A stretch of 31,340 bases of DNA from Archaeoglobus sp. JdFR-24 (GTDB lineage: Archaea; Halobacteriota; Archaeoglobi; Archaeoglobales; Archaeoglobaceae): assembly GCA_002011215.1 (NCBI GenBank), contig MTML01000128.1, forward strand, positions 1-31,340. The letters are read 5' to 3'. The position numbers were made by a program, and so were the translations under genes. How positions within the stretch are numbered: position 1 is the first letter of the stretch; each line of letters opens with the position of its first letter. Of the stretch, positions 7,005 to 15,884 are shown in pieces. The notes below the pieces were generated by a model, which worked only from the letters and a program-made list of their open reading frames with translations, was not told the DNA's origin and made no database searches.

Positions 7005-8238
7005 ACCCACTCAATTTTAATGAATATATTGTATTATACGTGCGGACTAATATTTTCGCTATAATAGCTCCTAAGAGGCCAAAATTTAACACTAAAACAG
7101 TTAACAAAACGACCTCTACTATAGAGCTAGATATTCTTAGCTTATATAATTCGTTTACTTTTTTTTGGGAAGGAAATAAAGCCTTATTTAGTAGTGGGAC
7201 AGGAGCAGCAATAATCATAGAAACTAATAGCAATTGAGCATAAAAGATCGATCCTACGTATTTTTGTGAATATAGTAAGGGGATAATGTATGGGCATAGT
7301 ATAACTAAGATACCAGCAGGAATACCAAATCCTAGAACTACAAAAAGGAGTCTTTTTCTAACTTCTGAGTAAGCTGTTTTTTCATCCATCTGAGAGAGTT
7401 TTGGAAAAATTAGAGTAGTTATAGTAGATCTAAAAGGATTTAAAAGATTGGAGAATCCCAATGCAATAGAGTAGATTGCTAAATCAGAGAAGCTAAGAGA
7501 TGTCCCGATGATTAATTTATCATAGTGCTGCCTTAGTCCGCTTGGAATCTGCGTTGCCGTTAAATGCCTACTAAAGGAGATTGCTTGTGGATCGTTGCTT
7601 AGGCTTTCCATACTTTTTAATGTAGATCTGAAGAAATAACCTCCGATCAAGGAGTTTGAAGCTAAGGACGCAATGACCATAAGCATTAGATTTCTGGTCA
7701 GGTAAACTGCCAGAAGAGTAGCTAACACAGTAAATACTTGAGTTACAACTAGATACTTGGCAACTTTATCGAATCTTTTTTTCCCGGTGAGAAACGCGTT
7801 GTAGACTTGAAAATTTTGAAAAAAAGGGAAAAAGAGCGAGGAAATCATGAAACACTTGCCCAATAAAACTAAGCCATTTAGGAAATAATAGACTCCGACT
7901 CCTAACACTGCTACGCTCCCTAAAATACTCCACTTAAATTTTTCCTTAATGCCTGTAATTAAGACTTTATCATGACCTCCGGCAACTGCTTGGATAACAG
8001 CAGTATTCATGCCAGGTAAGGTGAAAATAGCTAACATCCCTATGATGGAGAAAATATAGTTCCATTGTCCATACAAGTCTTTAGTTAAAAGTCTGGCTAA
8101 GAAAATGGAAAGTAAGAAACCTAAGCCTCTTGAAATAACTCGGGCTGAGAGTAGATAAAATGAATTTTTAGTGTAATATTTAAGATCTAAATGAAAATAG
8201 CTTCCAATTGCATCTAAAATTTTCTCTACTTTATCCAT
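6988..8238 (-). CDS. Polysaccharide/oligosaccharide flippase, Wzx-like (MOP superfamily)
   Basis: 416 residues rich in hydrophobic helices, about twelve membrane segments. The N-terminal pattern is typical of polysaccharide export proteins: SFYLLSARVISRGLGFLLSI, then FLARLLTKDLYGQWNYIFSI and GMNTAVIQAVAGG. The middle LGFSNLLNPFRSTITTLIFPKLSQ is also characteristic. It should move lipid-linked oligosaccharide from the cytoplasmic to the outer face of the membrane. AGGAGGTT at 8245-8252 just upstream supports the ATG at 8238. It is separated from the glycosyltransferase operon by the dead IS630-like element and therefore may need its own promoter. It ends inside the 3' end of the convergent sulfatase-fold gene. 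It is the only flippase seen in the window. Confidence 0.85.
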   Translation of the reverse strand: MDKVEKILDAIGSYFHLDLKYYTKNSFYLLSARVISRGLGFLLSIFLARLLTKDLYGQWNYIFSIIGMLAIFTLPGMNTAVIQAVAGGHDKVLITGIKEKFKWSILGSVAVLGVGVYYFLNGLVLLGKCFMISSLFFPFFQNFQVYNAFLTGKKRFDKVAKYLVVTQVFTVLATLLAVYLTRNLMLMVIASLASNSLIGGYFFRSTLKSMESLSNDPQAISFSRHLTATQIPSGLRQHYDKLIIGTSLSFSDLAIYSIALGFSNLLNPFRSTITTLIFPKLSQMDEKTAYSEVRKRLLFVVLGFGIPAGILVILCPYIIPLLYSQKYVGSIFYAQLLLVSMIIAAPVPLLNKALFPSQKKVNELYKLRISSSIVEVVLLTVLVLNFGLLGAIIAKILVRTYNTIYSLKLSGFISTQ

Positions 8239-8359
8239 CTTATAAACCTCCTAATCTTTGTTAATTCCAATTTTGGTTTCCCAACATCTGCCAATGTGTA
8301 CTTCACACCTACTTTTTTGTTTTTCGATATTATTTGTCGAACAAACTATAGCCATTCTC

Positions 8360-9290
8360 CTAATTCCCTGCACTAATAAAAAACTCCTCAACCCAGTACA
8401 ATAACTCTGCCCCCTCTCACCAAATAACCCTAACGCTACACATAACACTCCTTTCAACCACCTCACCGAAATCAAGAATACTACTTAATTCTCTCTTTAG
8501 ATCCTTCCAACCAAATTCAATTGGATTTAAATCAGGAGAAATAAGGTGAAAGATAGATAAAATGGATATCAAGCTCTTCTGCTTTTACCTTGACAATCCT
8601 TGCATGATGGTCCTTGCATTATCAAGAACTATACATATAGGTCTTTCTGGATTCTCCTTTCTTATAACCTCGAGAAAATCTATGAAATCATCAGACTTGG
8701 AGGAATCTGAAAGCATTACCACACCATTTCCATTCAAAGTTATGAAACCAAAGATAGATTTTGACCTCCTTTTCCCTTCCTTACATCTAACAATAGAAGT
8801 ACTTATCACGCTTCTCTTGTTCGGATTGTGCTGAATTGAACTCTAATCAAGGAATCCTATTACAGGATTCTCAACCTTTGATGGGTAAATCACCACTCTT
8901 TTTTATAATTTCTTCTGCATTCTCAGGCCTCTTCTCATTCTGGATGTACGGTTTTTTCGTATTTGACTTTCTTTTTCTTTCTCAGAATTGCCCAAATGGT
9001 TTTGTATGCATATTCCTCTTGTTGTTTTAACGTAAACTGCAACTTCCTTTATTGTCATCCCTTTTCCTTCTGTTTCCTTGAGGACTTTATCCTATTCTTC
9101 ATCCGAAATTTTTGGTTTTCTCCCTCTCTTTTTCTTGATAAAATTCCTTCGCATCCTTCTCAGTTCCATCTTCCTAACCATTCCCTGATAGTTCTTTCAG
9201 ACCTCCTTAGGATTTTCGCAACTTCGTAGATGTTCTTTCCATCATATAAAAGAGTATTTATCACCTTAGGTTCTTATCATGAAGAATATT
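8360..9290 (-). pseudogene. Decayed IS630-family transposase
   Basis: Read on the minus strand in several frames. The N-terminal helix-turn-helix region (YEVAKILRRSERTIREWLGR, near 9240) is followed by a stop and GILSRKRGRKPKIS. The catalytic core starts with ENPVIGFLD, where the residue after Asp (normally Glu of the DE motif) is now a TAG. Then follow IFGFITLNGNGVVML, ENPERPICIVLDNAR and, after a frameshift, SPDLNPIEFGWKDLKREL, the classic end of the IS630 DDE domain. The tail continues as LFGERGQSYCT, then shifts to WVEEFFISAGN and a natural stop at 8360. I could not settle the terminal inverted repeats. It lies between the flippase gene and the end of the GT operon and is certainly inactive. 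Confidence 0.85.
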
Positions 9291-9557
9291 AATTTAAGAA
9301 TAAGTTTCTATATAACATTGAGCTTCCACCCTTAAATACTCACCTATGTGGAACTCTTACAGAGGTATATCTTGATGAGTTTGCTATAAAGCATACCTGG
9401 GTTATACACCTCCATTCTCTTTAACATGTAATAGATGCAAAGCAACTTTTCCCAAGTCTATCTTCTCCAAGTTTATGTGTCATATTGTTCCCTCATTAAA
9501 GTTGCAAAGTCCTGTTTCAGCAACATCTTAAATATCTTCTATCTACTAAAGCTATGT
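9291..9557. other. Unassigned AT-rich sequence between the IS630 remnant and a GT4 gene
   Basis: No gene is recognised. A short plus-strand reading containing TCNRCKATFP hints at a zinc-ribbon fragment of another element, but it is too short to call. Confidence 0.4.
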
Positions 9558-10631
9558 TTATATTACTTCTTCTAATATCTTTTTTACCTCTTGTCCAATT
9601 ATCCTTTGTGTAAAATTTTTCTTAAACAACCTATATCCCCTTTTTGCGATATGATTTCTAAGATTTTTATCTTCTTTTAACTCCAATATTGCATTTGCAA
9701 TTGCCTTTGAACCGCCTAACTCCACTAGCAATGCGTTCTTTCTATCAACTATGCTTGCTTCTTTTATTGCTGGTGAATCTCCAGTTATTAACGGCTTCCT
9801 CATGGCTAAGATTTCAAATACTTTATTTGGTATCACTCTTTTCGCTTTGGCAGTGTCTCCAAAGATACCTAAACAAACATCACCTCTCTTAATAAAATTT
9901 GGCAATTCCTCGTATTTTACTTTTTCTCTAAAGATGATGTTTGAGGTTCTCAATTTATTAGCTAGGTTTATGATTGAGTTATATGTTTGTCCAGATCCCA
10001 AAATCTCAAATCTAATATCTCTACAGTTCTCTAATAGCTTTGCTGCTCCAACGATGTACTGGATTCCATGAAGAGGAATAAACTTACCGTGGAAGGTAAT
10101 AATAAAGCTGTCATCGCCCTTTGTATTCTCTCTAGGGTAAAAGATGTCTTCATCCGTGCCAACAAAAACCCTTCTAAATTTGTCTTTATTAATTCCAAAC
10201 TCTTTATGAAAGTAATTTATGTGCTCATTGGTATCAAGTAGAACTATATCAGACAGAAAACAAGTGAATTTGTCTTGATAGTAGTAATATTTGGATTTTA
10301 GTGACCCCTCCTTTATTACCTTTCTATCAAAAACAGCTGAATCATATAACGAGAGAAAAGCGTCAAATATTAAAGGTTTTTTGTTTGCCTTTGTCAATAG
10401 CTTTGCTAAAGGGATATCGGAATGTCCAGGGAAACCAACAATCATCGCATCATAATTCGACTGATACTTTTTAATAAGCCTTAAACAGATTTCTAAGAAG
10501 TTAGGTACAAAACGAGGCTTTGCTCGAATACTACATTCAATCACCTCCACTCCATTTTTTTGTAAACCCTTTATAATGTTTCGATTCCTAGGATAATTAG
10601 AGGTATATGTACCAAAGTACAAGACATTCAT
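9558..10631 (-). CDS. GT4-family glycosyltransferase, last gene of the coupled GT operon
   Basis: About 357 residues. The start is taken as ATG 10631 (MNVLYFGTYTSNYPRNRN), one base after the stop of the upstream methyltransferase, with GGAAGGGTTGAT just before it; the ATG at 10652 would overlap that gene for no gain. The C-terminal nucleotide-sugar domain has FIITFHGKFIPLHGIQYIVG, RFEILGSGQTYNSII, REKVKYEELPNFIKRGDVCLGIF and NKVFEILAMRKPLITGDSPA. The first Glu of the EX7E motif is replaced (Arg at that register), while the second Glu (VFEILAM) is kept. It probably adds one sugar to the cytoplasmic lipid-linked glycan. Downstream lies transposon debris, which may have cut the original operon from the flippase gene. 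Confidence 0.87.
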   Translation of the reverse strand: MNVLYFGTYTSNYPRNRNIIKGLQKNGVEVIECSIRAKPRFVPNFLEICLRLIKKYQSNYDAMIVGFPGHSDIPLAKLLTKANKKPLIFDAFLSLYDSAVFDRKVIKEGSLKSKYYYYQDKFTCFLSDIVLLDTNEHINYFHKEFGINKDKFRRVFVGTDEDIFYPRENTKGDDSFIITFHGKFIPLHGIQYIVGAAKLLENCRDIRFEILGSGQTYNSIINLANKLRTSNIIFREKVKYEELPNFIKRGDVCLGIFGDTAKAKRVIPNKVFEILAMRKPLITGDSPAIKEASIVDRKNALLVELGGSKAIANAILELKEDKNLRNHIAKRGYRLFKKNFTQRIIGQEVKKILEEVI

Positions 10632-10632
10632 A

Positions 10633-11280
10633 TCAACCCTTCCTACATACAAAGAAATAACCTAGTGGCTTTTTGGTTCTGAGAAATTTTAAAATCAGCT
10701 TATCAAGAAAAATGCAGATAAAAACAGATAACAAGCGAACCACTCTAGGTAAAAGGAATTGTATCTGAGAATATGCACTAACAAATGGTCCAAATCCCAG
10801 TGGTTTTATATCCATGTCTTTAAATCCTGCCTCCTTTAGTAACCTAAGAAGTGCAGTATCTGTAAATCTAAAATAATCGTAAGGATCACTATGCACATTT
10901 GCCAAAAATGGTACCACTCCATATAATTTTCCGTCTTTCTTCAAAACTCTATATGATTCATTCAAAAGAATCCTATAATTATAAATATGTTCCAACAAAT
11001 TAAAGATTAATATATAGTCAAAGATTTCATCCGTCAAGGGAAAAGGTTTCTCCAAATCGGCAAGGAGGGATGGTTTCATTTTGGTTGATATGTTGACCGT
11101 AATTATTTCCGTATTATCTTCCATCTTCAAAAACCTATAATAACTGGGTTTAACATTTCCAGATCCTAAATCTAATACCTTACCGTTTACTTTATGAAAT
11201 TTTAGTTCGTAGTTAAAAAGTATTCTCCCAAGCGATTTTCCCCTCAACGTCTCAACTATTATGGTTTTATATAAGCTCAT
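10633..11280 (-). CDS. Class I SAM-dependent methyltransferase (Methyltransf_11 type)
   Basis: 215 residues. SAM-binding motif I is KVLDLGSGN near residue 35, followed by IITVNISTKMKPSLLADLEK, DEIFDYILIFNLLEHIYNYR (motif with the conserved LEH) and RVLKKDGKLYGVVPFLANVH. The late YDYFRFTDTALLRLLKEAGF matches methyltransferases common in glycan gene clusters. A hydrophobic segment near residues 175-195 may attach it to the membrane. The ATG at 11280 overlaps the upstream GT4 stop in an ATGA. O-methylation of a sugar, perhaps as a chain-terminating cap, is a plausible role but not shown by the sequence. Confidence 0.85.
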   Translation of the reverse strand: MSLYKTIIVETLRGKSLGRILFNYELKFHKVNGKVLDLGSGNVKPSYYRFLKMEDNTEIITVNISTKMKPSLLADLEKPFPLTDEIFDYILIFNLLEHIYNYRILLNESYRVLKKDGKLYGVVPFLANVHSDPYDYFRFTDTALLRLLKEAGFKDMDIKPLGFGPFVSAYSQIQFLLPRVVRLLSVFICIFLDKLILKFLRTKKPLGYFFVCRKG

Positions 11281-12359
11281 CTAACCTTCACCACCTCTTC
11301 AAAGATATCAACTAGCTTATTGATTAAACTTTCAACACTATGCCTCTCTTTAGCAATCCCTCTCAAACTACAGCACAGTTCGTTAAGTTTATTCTCATCC
11401 ATTTGCAGAATATTGATTATTTTCCCCGCTAAATCAATAGGGTCCTTTTTCCTAAACATTAGGATTGAAGAGTATTCACCAAAAATATCCTCAAAAGCCT
11501 CATTACATGTTATTGCTGGCTTTTCGCAAGCCATCGCCTCCAAAACTGTTTTATCTATACTCCCTGTCTGGCTTGCGCTTACAAATACATCGCATCCTTG
11601 ATAATAGTCCACAATCCCACTATATGGGATATGACCAACAAACTTCACATAATTCTCTAATTTAAGCTCTTTAACCATCTTCTTTAATCTTTCATAGTAT
11701 TCCTTCTGAGATGCTATTGGAACCCCTCCAACTATGAGAAACTCAAGGTTCTTTACGTCTTCTTCATTAACAAGAATATCCGCTGCTCGGATAAGCGTCT
11801 CATAATCTTTTATTGGGGAAATCCTTCCCACAGAGAGAATTGTAATTTTATCTTTTTTAACACTTCGATTTGTTGCTGGCTTAAATTTGTTAGTATCTAT
11901 ACCATGTCCGGTAATTATAATTTTGTTACTTTTTATTCTAAGACTTTCTTTAGAAGCAGTAACCATTTTGCTAGCAAGGAAACGCGCTATCTTTAATTTT
12001 CGACTTACGTGACCATGTGTATACCAAGTAACAATTGGCTTTCTAAAAAGCTTGGCGTAGGGGGCAACCCGTAAAGTAAATTCTGGATGCATATGGCAGA
12101 AAATTACATCTACCTTAGGGACAATTCTAAGCATTGTGCTGTGAAGATATATCTGCCTCTTTGTAGAACGTATCAAACTGCTTGGTCCCTTATCTAAACC
12201 AAATACAGTGACATTACTTGGCAATGATGTTTGTTTGTTATAACCTGATGTAATGACATAAAGTCTGTTTATCCTCTTAGCCAATTCTCTAATCCAAGTG
12301 GGAATAAACCCCAAACGAAAGCTTTCATCTACTGCTGGGGTAAACATTAGAACTTTCAT
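11277..12359 (-). CDS. GT4-family glycosyltransferase
   Basis: 360 residues. N-terminal MKVLMFTPAVDESFRLGFIP and IFCHMHPEFTLRVAPYAKLF form the acceptor domain. The donor domain has ITILSVGRISPIKDYETLIR, LEFLIVGGVP, VKFVGHIPYSGIVDYYQGCD and KTVLEAMACEKPAITCN. The first Glu of EX7E is a Gly here (SQTGSIDKTVLE), so the catalytic layout differs from most neighbours. ATGA overlaps join it to the genes on both sides, which points to translational coupling in one transcript. Sugar and linkage are unknown. Confidence 0.88.
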   Translation of the reverse strand: MKVLMFTPAVDESFRLGFIPTWIRELAKRINRLYVITSGYNKQTSLPSNVTVFGLDKGPSSLIRSTKRQIYLHSTMLRIVPKVDVIFCHMHPEFTLRVAPYAKLFRKPIVTWYTHGHVSRKLKIARFLASKMVTASKESLRIKSNKIIITGHGIDTNKFKPATNRSVKKDKITILSVGRISPIKDYETLIRAADILVNEEDVKNLEFLIVGGVPIASQKEYYERLKKMVKELKLENYVKFVGHIPYSGIVDYYQGCDVFVSASQTGSIDKTVLEAMACEKPAITCNEAFEDIFGEYSSILMFRKKDPIDLAGKIINILQMDENKLNELCCSLRGIAKERHSVESLINKLVDIFEEVVKVR

Positions 12360-13546
12360 ATTTTATCTCTCCTTCCTGCCAAATCTATTATTTTTTTCCA
12401 CATATCAACTATTTTTTTAATGTTTTTTTCCGGACAAAAATTTTTCGAAACATGCTTTTGTGCACGTCTCCCCATTATTTTTGCAAGTCTTGGATTCTCG
12501 ATTAATTCTATCACTTTTCTTGCAAGTTGCTTGTGATTTCCCGGAGGAACCAAAAAACCTGTCACATTATCTAAAACGATTTCCGAAGGTCCAGTTACTT
12601 TCGTTGACACTATAGGTTTTTTTGCCATTGCAGCTTCCAATAGCACCTTCCCAAAACCTTCGTAATTTGAAGGTAATATGAATAAATCGCAAGTGTGATA
12701 ATAATTTGGTAGGTAATCATTTGGAACAACCCCTAAAAAGACTACATAGTCTTTGATTCTTAATTCTTCTAATAAACATTCCAGATTCTTTCTTTCTGGC
12801 CCATCTCCACATATTAAAAACTTTGTCTCTGGATATCTACTAATAACTATTTGAGCAGCTTTTAGCAAGTTGGGAAGGTTCTTCTCCTTTGCAAGTCTCC
12901 CAACAAAGAGAACAATCTTAGCATTACATAGTGAAAATCTTTTTCTAATTTTCTTCACTTCAATAGGTGAAAAATTCATAAATTTTATTAAAAAAACTGG
13001 TGTGGAAATGACCCATATTTTATCTTCCGGGATGCCATAACTAATCAATTTGCTTTTTATACCAGAGCTTACTACTCTTACCCCATCAGCTTTCTTTATT
13101 AACCATTTTCCTAGTTTGTCAAAAAAAGGGTTTATAATACTCTCCTTTAACCAGTATTTATTATCAAAGAAATCTCCATGAAGATGCATTATCATAGGTA
13201 TCTTATATTTCCTCTTTAACAGGTAACCAATTAAGCCTGTAGTAAAAGGATCTTGTGTAACTATCAAGTTGATTCTATTTTCTTGACAAATCTGATCAGC
13301 GATCCTGTAGGCATCCAATGGGAGGATGAAAAGGTTCGATGAGGGTATGGGAAAACTTCTTGAACATGTTGGGTAAACAGTTACTTTATTCGATAACCTT
13401 CTTGTCTTTAAGCCTTTCCCTGAATAAACAACAATAAAAAGGTGCGAAACATACTCGCCATACAGAATATGTCTATCCATGGCATCTCCAATAGTTTTCT
13501 TCTCCATCGCCAATGATGTGTCAGTTCCAATCATTAAAACGTTCAT
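12356..13546 (-). CDS. GT4-family glycosyltransferase
   Basis: 396 residues. N-terminal domain with GDAMDRHILYGEYVSHLFIV and LIVTQDPFTTGLIGYLLKRK and an acceptor-side loop MIMHLHGDFFDNKYWLKES. C-terminal donor domain with AKIVLFVGRLAKEKNLPNLL, KFLICGDGPERKNLECLLEE, VVFLGVVPNDYLPNYYHTCD and the complete EX7E motif EGFGKVLLE. It looks like a well-kept retaining glycosyltransferase acting in the cytoplasm. Four-base ATGA overlaps at both ends place it inside the coupled operon. Confidence 0.9.
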   Translation of the reverse strand: MNVLMIGTDTSLAMEKKTIGDAMDRHILYGEYVSHLFIVVYSGKGLKTRRLSNKVTVYPTCSRSFPIPSSNLFILPLDAYRIADQICQENRINLIVTQDPFTTGLIGYLLKRKYKIPMIMHLHGDFFDNKYWLKESIINPFFDKLGKWLIKKADGVRVVSSGIKSKLISYGIPEDKIWVISTPVFLIKFMNFSPIEVKKIRKRFSLCNAKIVLFVGRLAKEKNLPNLLKAAQIVISRYPETKFLICGDGPERKNLECLLEELRIKDYVVFLGVVPNDYLPNYYHTCDLFILPSNYEGFGKVLLEAAMAKKPIVSTKVTGPSEIVLDNVTGFLVPPGNHKQLARKVIELIENPRLAKIMGRRAQKHVSKNFCPEKNIKKIVDMWKKIIDLAGRRDKI

Positions 13547-14703
13547 ATCATTCTCTCCAGTTCTTCTTCCATGAGACTTAGGTTTTTATCCCAAGTAAAT
13601 TTTTGTTTAACATTTTTATAAGCATTTTTAGCTAATCTTTTCCTTAATTTCTTGTTTTTTAAGAGGAGGGCGAGTTTTTCTTTTAGCTCATCATCATTAT
13701 TCGGAGTTACCATCAACCCAGTTTTGCCATCTTTTACAACTTCATCTGTTCCCCTTATATTAGTCGTTATCACCGGAGTTTGGCAAGCCATAGCTTCTAT
13801 CACTACATGAGGCAAACCTTCATAGACAGAATTCAATACGAATATGTCTGATTCTTGAATTAGTTTGATCGTTTCCTCACGAGTTGTTCTACCGTAAAAT
13901 TTAACTCGACTATTGATGCCAATTTCTTGTGAGAACTTCTCTAAGTTGGTTTTTTCTGGTCCTTCTCCGACAATCAGAAGGTTAATATCCGGAAATTCGT
14001 CTGCAAGCTTTTCTATTGCTTTTATTATTCCCTCTATTTTTTTATGCTGGATCAATCTGCCAACAGTTACTACGCACTCGCCAAGCGTTTGAGACTCCTC
14101 ATTTTTCGCTCCATCAAAATCTTTTAAATCAACCGAATTATAGATGACCTTTATTTTATCAGGATTGACATTATAGCAATCTATCAAAATCCTTTTCAGA
14201 AAGTAAGATGGAACTATTATTTTGTCTATTTCTTTAAATATAAATCTCTGTAGAATAACTAAAATCTTTATATTTATTCCACCTTCTGGAGCCTTAAGGA
14301 AATCTTCCAAATTTTTGTTCGTTTGTCTAGTATCAAATGCTCTTTCCCAAGCAGCATCACCAACAAATCTGAGTACAATTGGTTTTCGCATAAGTTTTGC
14401 TGCTATTAAAGAGATAAAACCAGTTTTAGCTGGATTTAGAGTATAAATAAGGTTGCTATCATTTGTCACTCGTAAAATTCCTGCTAATAGTCCAAAATAA
14501 TTATAAATAAACCTAATAAACTTCAAGCTAAGACGCTTCTTTGGAGCTATATAAACATTGGGTATTGTCTCAGCTTTCTCCATAGGAGTTACTATTTTAA
14601 CACTATGCCCCCTAGCCGTGAGCCGCTTCAAAACTTCCCACGCATAGGTAGCTGGACCTCCTATTTCTGGGGGGAAGATTTGGGTAACTAAAGTTATTTT
14701 CAT
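13543..14703 (-). CDS. GT4-family glycosyltransferase
   Basis: 386 residues. It starts MKITLVTQIFPPEIGGPATY, the glycine-rich loop that binds the donor phosphate in GT4 enzymes. LRFVGDAAWERAFDTRQTN is a distinctive acceptor-domain feature seen in a subgroup of archaeal and bacterial GT4 proteins. The donor domain has CVVTVGRLIQHKKIEGIIKA, LLIVGEGPEKTNLEKFSQEI, VKFYGRTTREETIKLIQESD and EGLPHVVIEAMACQTPVITT (full EX7E). ATGA overlaps connect it to both neighbours. Donor sugar is unknown. Confidence 0.9.
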   Translation of the reverse strand: MKITLVTQIFPPEIGGPATYAWEVLKRLTARGHSVKIVTPMEKAETIPNVYIAPKKRLSLKFIRFIYNYFGLLAGILRVTNDSNLIYTLNPAKTGFISLIAAKLMRKPIVLRFVGDAAWERAFDTRQTNKNLEDFLKAPEGGINIKILVILQRFIFKEIDKIIVPSYFLKRILIDCYNVNPDKIKVIYNSVDLKDFDGAKNEESQTLGECVVTVGRLIQHKKIEGIIKAIEKLADEFPDINLLIVGEGPEKTNLEKFSQEIGINSRVKFYGRTTREETIKLIQESDIFVLNSVYEGLPHVVIEAMACQTPVITTNIRGTDEVVKDGKTGLMVTPNNDDELKEKLALLLKNKKLRKRLAKNAYKNVKQKFTWDKNLSLMEEELERMI

Positions 14704-15884
14704 AATCTTGAATATTTTAGATTCCTCTTATTTTTATCTTGAACCAATTTCTCGTATATGTCACCAATTCTTTGCAATATTGAACTCCAAAGAAAACACT
14801 TCTCCACTCTTTTTAAACCTTCCTCAGTAAAACAATTTCTAAGTTCCTCGTCTTGAAGTATCCTTTTAATCGCTATCCCTAATGCTTTTGTATCGCCTGG
14901 AGGGAATAAAATTCCGTTTCTTTCATGGTCTATAATATCGACTATTCCATCAACGCTACTACCTATAATCGGAATACCACAAGCCATAGCCTCAATAAGG
15001 GCGATGCCCAACCCCTCATGCCTTGAGGGAAGTACGAAAACATCAGCCATATTAAGATATTCCGGAATTTGTTCATGTGGTATAGATCCCAATAATTGCA
15101 CATTATTATTGAGATTTAATTCATCAATAAGTTTTTCTAATTCTTTTCGCTGTTCACCATCCCCAATAACTATTAAGCGAATATTGGGGATATTTTCTGC
15201 CACCAAACTAACTGCTTTGATTAGGCAGTCAACCCCTTTTACTGGAGTCAATCTAGCTACACATACAATAATTTTCTCATCAGGAGAAAAACCATGACTT
15301 TCTCGTAATTTTTCTATATTATTCCTTGGTTTAAACAACTTACTATCCACCCCATTGGGGATTATCACTATATTTTTCACTCCAAATTCCTTAGCCTTTT
15401 GAGCCAAAGTTTGACTTATCACATGAACTAGATCTGCATTTCTAAAGCTCCATTTATATAATTTTTTTATAACTTCTCCTGAAAACACACTTTTAAAGCC
15501 AGTAAGAAGCTCACCACCCTGAATTGTAAGTATGATAGGCCTATTCTTTAGCTTTTTGATGCTAGTAGCTAATATAAATGGAAGCACACCGTCCACAGCG
15601 TGAATCAAGTCATATCTCTTTCTTTTATCTAACCTAAGAAAACACCGCATTAGCTTGATGTACTCTACAAGAAAAGATAAATATCGAACCTTCCCAATTT
15701 TTATTCTATGAACCCTAACACCGTTCACGTGAGCAAGGCTACTGAGATTACTATCAGGTGGCATAACTGTTATAACATCTACTTCACAGCCTGTTCTAGA
15801 TAAATATTCAGCAACCTCTTGAGCAAACACTTCAGCACCACCGATAAACGGATAATAGTTATTTGTTATTATAGCCACTCTCAT
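14700..15884 (-). CDS. GT4-family glycosyltransferase
   Basis: 394 residues. The N-terminus MRVAIITNNYYPFIGGAEVF with the GGAE loop is the classic GT4 start. It also has LIHAVDGVLPFILATSIKKL, IILTIQGGELLTGFKSVFSG, IIVCVARLTPVKGVDCLIKA, IRLIVIGDGEQRKELEKLID, VQLLGSIPHEQIPEYLNMAD and EGLGIALIEAMACGIPIIGS (complete EX7E). An AAAGGAG stretch precedes the ATG, which overlaps the TGA of the epimerase in an ATGA. It is the first glycosyltransferase after the epimerase, so it may use that enzyme's product, but gene order alone does not prove it. Confidence 0.9.
   Translation of the reverse strand: MRVAIITNNYYPFIGGAEVFAQEVAEYLSRTGCEVDVITVMPPDSNLSSLAHVNGVRVHRIKIGKVRYLSFLVEYIKLMRCFLRLDKRKRYDLIHAVDGVLPFILATSIKKLKNRPIILTIQGGELLTGFKSVFSGEVIKKLYKWSFRNADLVHVISQTLAQKAKEFGVKNIVIIPNGVDSKLFKPRNNIEKLRESHGFSPDEKIIVCVARLTPVKGVDCLIKAVSLVAENIPNIRLIVIGDGEQRKELEKLIDELNLNNNVQLLGSIPHEQIPEYLNMADVFVLPSRHEGLGIALIEAMACGIPIIGSSVDGIVDIIDHERNGILFPPGDTKALGIAIKRILQDEELRNCFTEEGLKRVEKCFLWSSILQRIGDIYEKLVQDKNKRNLKYSRL

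Noticed and set aside
8562..8834. 90-codon plus-strand open frame
   Set aside because: Opposite strand of the IS630-like catalytic core; the minus-strand reading explains the sequence.
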